Assembly (NCBI GenBank): GCA_003973385.1
Contig: QNYK01000105.1
Location: 1-53,692 of the forward strand
Direction of reading: 5' to 3'
DNA: 53,692 nucleotides
From: Bacillota bacterium
GTDB lineage: Bacteria > Planctomycetota > UBA8108 > UBA1146
Made by a program: the position numbers and the translations under genes. The number at the start of each line of letters is the position of its first letter. Within the stretch, counting starts at the first letter, position 1. Shown here in pieces: positions 34,601 to 40,634 of this stretch. The notes under the pieces were generated by a model. It was not told the DNA's origin, made no database searches, and saw nothing but the letters and a program-made list of their open reading frames with translations.

Positions 34601-36386
34601 CCAGAAAAGTTCCGCTGCACTGTCCTGAATCGCCAGCAGGTCCACCCGTGGTGGCGTTGTTGCTGTTGATGTCGTTGAGCCCGACGAAAACCGGAACTGA
34701 TCCCGAGCAGTCATCATTGGCAGGCGGAGGCCCGGGAGGAGCCTGGCCACAGACCAGTTCTGACATTCCAACGGCGATCATGGCAGCGGCCACCTGGTCC
34801 GCATCGCTCTGCGTGAAGACATCACCGGGACTGCCTGTACGAGGATCGTTGGGACTCGAGTTGAGCAGGTCTGCCGCAGCCTGGTTGATGAAGGTCTCAG
34901 CCTGCGGAAAGGCAGTGCCCGCGGTCATGTATACCGTCAGGGCTCGGAAATACACCGCAGCCGCCTTGGTCAGGCCGATCGGCGACACGGTCTGCCCGTT
35001 ATAGGTCTTGCCATCCACGAGCATGCTGTAGGAGTGATTGAAGACTCCACTACCGATGTGGACACCACCGTTATCGAAGGGTCCACAGGCGTTCTGATTG
35101 TAGAGCGGGTCGGTGGTACTCGGTGGATCGTTGAAACACTCGGGAAACCACAGGTCCCGGATGGCATTGAGACTGGTTTGCTCTCCCATGCGCCAGCGTG
35201 TCGATCCATCATTGCAGCCGGTTCGCGCGGAGTTGGGAGTATCCTGTCCGCCACCAGTGGTGCCGCCGGGCCAGGGCGTTCCTCCGGGTGTGCCGACAAC
35301 GGATGTATTTCCATTCCACAGATCTACAGTTTCTCCAAAGATATCGGAGTACGACTCGTTCAATTGCCCGGGCTGATTCTGATAGATCAGGTTGGCAGTG
35401 AACTGTGTGAGGCCATGGGCAAACTCATGAGCGATCACATCGTCGGTGGCGAGTCCGTTGCACAACGCAATCTGATTCCCATTCCAGATGGCATTGGGGC
35501 AGATGGGGTCATTCCAGTGCACGGTGGCGGTCAATGTGCCACCACTTCCATCGAGAGCATCGCGCCCGAGCCCGTCGAACAGCAACCGGTAGAAATCTCC
35601 AGCAGTATCGTACGCCTCATCGATGTCGGTGTCGCCGCTGGCGGCCGAGCCTTCCGATCGGGCAAGGTTTCCAGGAAGTCCACCGCCACTACCGTCGTAG
35701 ATCTCGCGAAAGCGGGCGCTGTGCACTGCTGGCCAGTGGTCGAGGAGATCGCCACTGGCGGCATCGATCAGCACATGTTCTGCGAGCATCTCCGATCCCT
35801 CGACGACAAGGTGATGGGCAAGAATCGGCACAGGAAGAAACGGATCCCCCCACCAGCCCGGGTTCACGATGACCAGTTCGGCATCGGCAGTTTGTACCAG
35901 TACATGCTGATCGAGATGGGCTTCAGCAAGGATCAGCGCCTCATCCAGCGACACAGATGGTGTCACTGACAGCTTTTTTGGCAGCCTGAAGAAGTCTCCA
36001 TTGATCGATCGAGGCGTGCCATCGGGAGAAAGGTGAACCTTGATCACACCAGAAAACACCTTCACACCCAGATGAACCTGCTCGAATGTGTGGTGAATCA
36101 TTCCCAGCGAGCATCGCTCGGTCCTGGTGATGACCAGTTCGCGTTCAGGAAAACGAATGCCGAAGGAATCACCGTGATATCGCAACGCCTGAAATGGGTC
36201 ACCCAGGTCCGGCTTCACGCCCTCGGGAAGTGGAAGAGCAGCTCCTCCTACCCCCGCGACCATGTGGATCTTGCCATCGATGGGAGTCCGACTTTCCACC
36301 ACTCCATCGGTGATGGACTGGCTGAAGGCTGTGCCGACAACGGCGAACTGTATCCAGAGAACTGCCATTGCGAAGACTGCTCGCAT
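31608..36386 (-). CDS. Secreted M4 (thermolysin-type) metalloprotease with PPC, cohesin-like repeats and dockerin-like tail
   Basis: 1592 aa. ATG 36386 follows GGGAAGGGAC and starts a signal peptide (MRAVFAMAVLWIQFAVV). A propeptide of FTP/PepSY type (about 30-215) precedes the catalytic domain (about 225-560). This has HEFAH at about 320 (zinc ligands and catalytic Glu), NESYSDIFGE about 20 residues later (third ligand Glu) and GVHIGSGVFNHSYSML (active-site His). Then come three PPC-like domains alternating with three Cys repeats (ENC(T/S)NG.DDD.DGL.DCEDP(D/E)C), an FN3-like module (about 1077-1155), two cohesin-like beta-sandwich repeats (about 1168-1490; GFSFG(L/V)(G/S)HDP, G.T.GCVYSF), and a dockerin-like pair ending CAEYLSCN. 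Probably an extracellular endopeptidase. Confidence 0.92.
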   Translation of the reverse strand: MRAVFAMAVLWIQFAVVGTAFSQSITDGVVESRTPIDGKIHMVAGVGGAALPLPEGVKPDLGDPFQALRYHGDSFGIRFPERELVITRTERCSLGMIHHTFEQVHLGVKVFSGVIKVHLSPDGTPRSINGDFFRLPKKLSVTPSVSLDEALILAEAHLDQHVLVQTADAELVIVNPGWWGDPFLPVPILAHHLVVEGSEMLAEHVLIDAASGDLLDHWPAVHSARFREIYDGSGGGLPGNLARSEGSAASGDTDIDEAYDTAGDFYRLLFDGLGRDALDGSGGTLTATVHWNDPICPNAIWNGNQIALCNGLATDDVIAHEFAHGLTQFTANLIYQNQPGQLNESYSDIFGETVDLWNGNTSVVGTPGGTPWPGGTTGGGQDTPNSARTGCNDGSTRWRMGEQTSLNAIRDLWFPECFNDPPSTTDPLYNQNACGPFDNGGVHIGSGVFNHSYSMLVDGKTYNGQTVSPIGLTKAAAVYFRALTVYMTAGTAFPQAETFINQAAADLLNSSPNDPRTGSPGDVFTQSDADQVAAAMIAVGMSELVCGQAPPGPPPANDDCSGSVPVFVGLNDINSNNATTGGPAGDSGQCSGTFLGDVGNDVWYSYVPPEDGLLSVSTCDIASWDTDLLVYEGDCGSLLQIACNGDTGGCGNFTSVINDVPVSGGLTYQIRVASWSEGTTGSGQMDVAFVGGGGGAVENCTNGVDDDGDGLIDCEDPECFASPGCVPPPPGDECVSAEAALLGENPFDSTSATTGSDPLPDPASCTEGLGSMIGDIWFTYTAAQSGSLFVSTCQPGSFDTDLVMYTGSCSSLIQVACNGDVNQLPSSVCQQYWSEFTADVNAGDVYWFRIGAWGTPHPGNGDPGPGALILDLTPSGPVENCSNGTDDDADGLIDCEDPDCATDPACIPAAPGDECASASVAVFGSNPVDTTTATQSADPFDSNTCPGTFLGQMTSDIWFSYTPVESGDYTISTCDSINFDSDIVVYSGNCASLTQVACNGDAAGCGGFTSLVEMTMTAGTEYFIRLGGWNDAASGTGTLDIGAATPPPPPENCSNGTDDDLDGLTDCEDPDCIGDPACVCEPISGLVCSQGAGTEVILSWVNGDVYTLIFVHRDGVVIDSLPGTATGFVDSSTSPGIFSYTVVAFCDATQQAPGVNCEVIVELSGGFSLVAADVVGGYSGSGAEFETMISATEFTDNPGFPTNTAGFSFGLGHDPDLFAAIGAAPAGPVAALDGGAGPQFFEASSFPNGITVGCVYSFTFAETIQMITETSLLTINYESLPGVFSSTTGTVTSALEFTETLGNPVVQSIISTDAGVAIGVIPTGAVVTLTPSGFILTAVDQTVAFPPSNGIATVMASFTLEEDATNAGYPNDTQGFSFGVSHDPSVLTVTGAVGAQVIDDLNNGTGADFLDMGLFADGFTCGCVYSFLGIQTIQFDSAIELAIASYDTVPGALIGSTSDVTTTLSISNRLGSPPVQIVVVVNSQALGATGVAGIITLTPVEGGFVRADVNDDALINLADAITVLDALFLGGVINCMDAADTNDDELANIADGVYLLAYLFSGGSAPPAPFGGACGADPDGTALDCAEYLSCN

Positions 36387-36701
36387 TGGTGTCCCTTCCC
36401 CACGGACCTGCTTGAGCAGGTCAGACCAGATCCCATCGCCCTGTTGCAGATGCACAGGAACTCGAGAGGACCATCTCGGAAATATCAGAAAAAGCCCGTC
36501 GAGAGGGTGCCGATGTCTGCTCAGATCGGCCGACGATGGCACCCACCCTACTTCTCCGATGGTAGCCACGGAGGGCTCAGATCGCAACGAGGGTCTTTTT
36601 CGCCTGGTCGCCAGGAAGTTGCGTCCAGGGGCGGAATTCGGGAACGGATGCCGGATTTGGCACCGGACCTCCGCAGTCGGATCGGCAACCCGGTCGCAGC
36701 G
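36387..36701. other. Intergenic stretch upstream of the protease gene
   Basis: About 315 bp between the protease start and the terminator of the next gene. No credible reading frame, repeat or RNA was recognised; it presumably holds the protease promoter. Confidence 0.5.
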
Positions 36702-36737
36702 AAAAAAGGGCTGTGAATCGTTCGAGATCCACAGCCC
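36702..36737 (-). terminator. Intrinsic terminator of the cohesin-like protein gene
   Basis: Stem 36708-36715 with 36730-36737 (GGGCTGTG/CACAGCCC), extended by ATC/GAT inside the loop. On the minus strand it is followed by six T. Confidence 0.88.
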
Positions 36738-36787
36738 CAGGTCTGGTCATCGTTGGGTTATCTGGTTGTCAGTCCAGTTGCATGCTT

Positions 36788-38158
36788 CTAGGAACAGGAA
36801 TTGAAAATCACGCAGCTGAGAGTGCCCGGCGTCGGATCTGGAGCGCATGTTCCCGTGCCGGGGGGCATCGGGCCGCTGATGAAGAGTGCCGAGAGCATGT
36901 AGACGCCATCTGCGATGTCCTTGTTCTCATCGTCATTCGCGTCACACGCATTATCGCAATTGACATTGCCTCCGAGGAACAGAGCATCCAGCAGAGTGAT
37001 GGGATCTCCGATGTTGAAGCCGCCATCGTCGTTGCAATCGCCGCGGTCAAAGCCACCTGTCGCCGTCAAGGTGACGGATCCAGACTGCCCTGACATGATC
37101 ACCGACTGTCCATCGACTACCATCACCAGCGTGACTCCACCTGGACCCAATCCCGCCATCGGAGTCAGAACGGTGACCACGGATGAGCCCGGTGTCGATC
37201 CAGCCAGAGCGCCGGCTTGAGTCTCGTAGTCGACCGTTGCCGCCTCGGTGGGGGAACCGAAGGAATAGGACGAGGCGCCCTGGAAATCGTAGATACAACC
37301 GACCGTGATTCCATCGTTGTAGATTCCAACCTGGAAGTACTCCGGTCCCTGGCCGCCCTCGAGACTCCCCAGAGCTGCACCGTAGTCAACTCCCATGGCG
37401 CTGAGAACAGCTGAATCATGGCCGATCCCGAACGAAAACCCCTGGGTGTCGACAGCGGTATCGCCTGGGATCACATCCTGATCGATCAGGATGCTGGCGG
37501 TGAAATTACCATCTCCCGATGCAGCATTGAAGTTGGCGGACTGATCGGCGCACTCGACGACAAAGGTGAGCGGAGGCGCTGCCAGAAATGTGATGGAGAA
37601 GGGCAATGCGGTCGTGGCAGCTGAAGTGCCTGCTCCGATGACCACAACGGTCGAGGTCGGCGGGGTTCCCAGATCCGAGGCTGGGATTATCGTGGAAACC
37701 ACATCACCACTGGCTCCGGAGAGGGCGCCAGGGAGGGTTGCGTATTCGACCTCGATCATCGGCTTGGGAACCTCGAAGGTGATCACTTGCGACTGATCGA
37801 CAAATGCGTAGATCACTCCGATGGTGAACCCGTCTAGGAACACCTCTCCCTGGATGAAATCAGGGCCCTCATTGCTATTCACTGCTGCGAGTTCCCCTAC
37901 TGTGGCGGGAACGTATGGATTGGCTCCAAGAACTTCCATCAACGTATCATCGTGACGGTAGGCGAATGAGAATCCCTTTGTATCCTCGAGCGCTCCCGTG
38001 ACCTGTTCGATACTGAAGGTTGCCGTGAAGGGGATCGCACCGCTTCCCGCAGCATGAGTCTGATCGGGAGACGAGATCTCAAAGGTCTGACCGGATGCCA
38101 TCGACCCCGACAGAAACAGGGCACACAGCATCAGCAGGGAATAATTACAAGAACGCAT
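36788..38158 (-). CDS. Secreted protein with two cohesin-like repeats and dockerin-like tail
   Basis: 456 aa. ATG 38158 follows AGGAAGAGGTG and starts a signal peptide (MRSCNYSLLMLCALFLSG). Two ~160-residue repeats (about 25-190 and 200-365) share the pattern TKGFSFAYRHDDTLMEVLG / TQGFSFGIGHDSAVLSAMG, then G.GP(D/E)(F/Y)…DG.T.G.IY.F, then PGAL.G..G. The same repeat occurs twice in the M4 protease next door, in its non-catalytic C-terminal half. The arrangement resembles a cohesin-type or carbohydrate-binding beta-sandwich, but this is fold-level resemblance only. The dockerin-like pair (about 370-456) carries one atypical second loop (NDDENKDIAD) and ends FNSCS. No catalytic motif. Possibly a scaffold or adhesive surface protein. 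Confidence 0.82.
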   Translation of the reverse strand: MRSCNYSLLMLCALFLSGSMASGQTFEISSPDQTHAAGSGAIPFTATFSIEQVTGALEDTKGFSFAYRHDDTLMEVLGANPYVPATVGELAAVNSNEGPDFIQGEVFLDGFTIGVIYAFVDQSQVITFEVPKPMIEVEYATLPGALSGASGDVVSTIIPASDLGTPPTSTVVVIGAGTSAATTALPFSITFLAAPPLTFVVECADQSANFNAASGDGNFTASILIDQDVIPGDTAVDTQGFSFGIGHDSAVLSAMGVDYGAALGSLEGGQGPEYFQVGIYNDGITVGCIYDFQGASSYSFGSPTEAATVDYETQAGALAGSTPGSSVVTVLTPMAGLGPGGVTLVMVVDGQSVIMSGQSGSVTLTATGGFDRGDCNDDGGFNIGDPITLLDALFLGGNVNCDNACDANDDENKDIADGVYMLSALFISGPMPPGTGTCAPDPTPGTLSCVIFNSCS

Positions 38159-38434
38159 CGACACACCTCTTCCTGGCATTGAGCGCCGCTCATCCACCGT
38201 TATTTGCCAGAGACGCTCAGCCCCTGGCGCGGGATGCAGTGGAAATTCCGGAACTCAACCCCTTGAACACCATCACAGACTACGGCGAGCAGTTACATCG
38301 AACTGGAAGACAGATCCTGCCTGACAGGATCACGACACTCCCGACCCAATACTCCAGGATACCGCCATCCTCGCATCTCCTCAACGCAGAGCCGATTCAG
38401 AGATGGTGTCTATCCTGAACGAGGGCACTCTCCA

Positions 38435-39676
38435 TCACCAATCCTGGCCTCGACTGTCGCGGATCTCCCTCAAACTGTCGCTCTGGAGCTCCCAGAACCC
38501 GGCACTGCGTCGCATCAGTCGGCTCACCAGGCGCCCATTGAGGTAGACGCCAGGCGTGCCCCTGACCCCTAACTTGCGAGCCAGAGAAATATCCTGCCCG
38601 ATTCTCCTCGTGACCTGGGCACTTTGCATATCCTTCAGGAATCGATCGGCATCCATCGCCAGTTCGGTGGCCGCCTGGCTCCAGTTGACGACCCCCAGCG
38701 ATTCGCGCCGCGGCAGCAGCCAGTCCCTCAACTGCCAGAACTTGCCCTGTAATCGCGCAGCTTCGAGTGCTCTGGCTCCCTGCATCGAATTCGGATGCTC
38801 GGAGGTGTTGGGGTAGTGCTTCCAGATCACCTTCAGATGGCCGCTCCAGATGGGAAGAATCGTCTGCTTGAGATATTCATCGAAGCGCGCGCAATTGGGA
38901 CATTCCACATCGGAAAAGATCACCAGTCCGTAGTGCAACCCACCCACAGCATCGATGGTGGGATCATCGCTTCGAACTTCGATGTCGTTCTTTTTCTGGA
39001 TCCTGTGCACCGTCTCTATTTTTTCAACATCGCTGGCGAATACCCTCAGTTCGAGAACTTCCTCTTCCAGTGCCTGGAACCGGGCGCGCTCCTGGCCAGC
39101 CTCGAAGACCCCCCACTGGGCCACGCATGCCAGCAGCACCGTCGCTGCACTCGCCGCCAGCAACCGAATCGAGGGTGATCCGACACCACGGGGCTCTTTT
39201 TGCCTCGGCCTCAACAACCACGAAACGATGAAAATCCCGATATTGCAGGCGTGCGTGAGAAGGCACAGAACACAGGCCGTTCCGATGGCAAAGAAGATGA
39301 GCGCGGTGTAGATGATCGACCCCACGACACCGAGGGCGTTGAGGTAGAGCACCATCCGAGACAACCACATTCGCCCCGGGTCGGGAATACCGATCAGCAG
39401 GTACCAGCTCGCCAGAAGCGCGTAGTAGAGAAAACCCAGCGCTGCGACCGGAAAACCATCGTGGGGTCCATCTGACCCCTTATCCCCCGGTGGCAACACT
39501 CCCCAGCGACTGTTGACCACCGAGGCGCAGCCATCCTCGGTTGCGGAGCAGATCGCTGCCAGCAGTCCAAGGTCGGCATCTTTCTCGGCATGGAGTAGCA
39601 GCAGCGAGCCGCTGGTCCAGGCTGCGATCAGCGCCAGTACTCCCGCGACCCAGACCAGATGCTTTTTGGACTCCAT
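38435..39676 (-). CDS. VKOR-DsbA fusion: disulfide-generating membrane oxidase
   Basis: 413 aa. ATG 39676 follows GGAGG. The N-terminal half is a vitamin K epoxide reductase-like domain of four to five membrane helices: a loop Cys pair in AICSATEDGCASVVNSRWG, FPVAALGFLYYALL, and the quinone-proximal CVLC in TACVLCLLTHACN. A helical linker leads to a thioredoxin-like DsbA domain with FSDVECPNCARFDEYLK (CPNC active site) and the cis-Pro loop GVRGTPGVYLNG. Such fusions oxidise exported proteins and pass electrons to quinone. It can supply disulfides to the Cys-rich secreted proteins encoded around it. Divergent from the lactonase gene. Downstream, a 7-bp hairpin at 38313-38331 lacks a T-tract. 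Confidence 0.9.
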   Translation of the reverse strand: MESKKHLVWVAGVLALIAAWTSGSLLLLHAEKDADLGLLAAICSATEDGCASVVNSRWGVLPPGDKGSDGPHDGFPVAALGFLYYALLASWYLLIGIPDPGRMWLSRMVLYLNALGVVGSIIYTALIFFAIGTACVLCLLTHACNIGIFIVSWLLRPRQKEPRGVGSPSIRLLAASAATVLLACVAQWGVFEAGQERARFQALEEEVLELRVFASDVEKIETVHRIQKKNDIEVRSDDPTIDAVGGLHYGLVIFSDVECPNCARFDEYLKQTILPIWSGHLKVIWKHYPNTSEHPNSMQGARALEAARLQGKFWQLRDWLLPRRESLGVVNWSQAATELAMDADRFLKDMQSAQVTRRIGQDISLARKLGVRGTPGVYLNGRLVSRLMRRSAGFWELQSDSLREIRDSRGQDW

Positions 39677-39784
39677 CGGCAACCTCCGTCGCATCAGTGT
39701 GTCGATTTCCATTCACTTCATCAAGACGCGCCTCTCGACGGGAACCTGGAAGCAGGTGAAGATCTCGGACGAAAGGGATCTCCC

Positions 39785-40624
39785 TTGAAGATCGATGCCC
39801 ACCAGCATTTCTGGCGCCACGACCCGGCCATCCACACCTGGATGGACCACCGGATGGAAATCCTGCAACGCGACTACCTGCCGGATCAGTTGCTACCGCT
39901 GCTGCAAGCACAGCAGATCGACGGCTGCGTGGCAGTCCAGGCCGATTCTTCCCGGCGAGAAAATGACTTCCTTCTCGGTCTCGCTGCAGATCACTCCTGG
40001 ATCCTGGGAGTGGTCGGTTGGGTCGACCTTCAATCGCCAGCCCTCGGCGAACAGCTCGACCGGTTCAGCAGCAATCCGAAAGCAGTGGGTGTGCGCCACA
40101 TCGTCCAGGACGAACCGGATGATCGATTTCTGGACGCGGAGACCTTTCGAGCAGGCGTCCGGTCGCTACCGGAACATCAACTGACCTTCGATCTGCTCAT
40201 CTACGAGCGGCAACTGCCTGCGGCCATCGATTTCGTGCGGGCGATCCCCGATGTACCGATGGTGCTCGATCACATCGCCAAGCCGAGAATCGCAGACGCA
40301 GTGCTGGAACCGTGGTCGAGTCAAATCCAGGAACTGGCCCGGGCTCCCCATCTGATGTGCAAGCTGTCCGGCATCGTGACCGAGGCCGCATGGCTCGAAT
40401 GGACCCCAAGCGATCTGGCCCCCTACATCGAAACCGCCATCGAGGCGTTCGGACCGGAGCGGTTGATGCTGGGCAGTGACTGGCCGGTGTGTCGACTGGC
40501 TGCGGAGTACCCACAGGTCAGAAGCCTCATCGAACCGTACCTCGCGACCCTATCGCCGACGGAACGAGCCGCCATCGAGGGCGAAAATGCGCGTCGCTTT
40601 TACAGATTGGACAACGATCGATAG
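39785..40624 (+). CDS. Amidohydrolase-family lactonase, probable L-fuconolactonase
   Basis: 279 aa. TTG 39785 after AAAGGGATCTCCC is the best start, putting DAHQHFW at the N-terminus as in the amidohydrolase_2 family; no canonical ATG precedes it with a ribosome site. Motifs: HxH in AHQHFW, GVRHIVQDEPDDRFL, VLDHIAKP and GSDWPVC near the C-terminus. Members hydrolyse L-fucono- or L-rhamnono-lactone to the sugar acid. This complements the SDR, FAH and mutarotase genes about 9 kb upstream. The dehydratase (FucD-like) and the sugar 1-dehydrogenase needed to complete the path are not in the window. Confidence 0.86.
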   Translation: MKIDAHQHFWRHDPAIHTWMDHRMEILQRDYLPDQLLPLLQAQQIDGCVAVQADSSRRENDFLLGLAADHSWILGVVGWVDLQSPALGEQLDRFSSNPKAVGVRHIVQDEPDDRFLDAETFRAGVRSLPEHQLTFDLLIYERQLPAAIDFVRAIPDVPMVLDHIAKPRIADAVLEPWSSQIQELARAPHLMCKLSGIVTEAAWLEWTPSDLAPYIETAIEAFGPERLMLGSDWPVCRLAAEYPQVRSLIEPYLATLSPTERAAIEGENARRFYRLDNDR

Positions 40625-40634
40625 GGTTTTTCGA

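Noticed and set aside
38313..38331. 7-bp hairpin downstream of the VKOR-DsbA gene
   Set aside because: No T-tract on the minus strand and about 100 bp from the stop; too weak for a terminator call.
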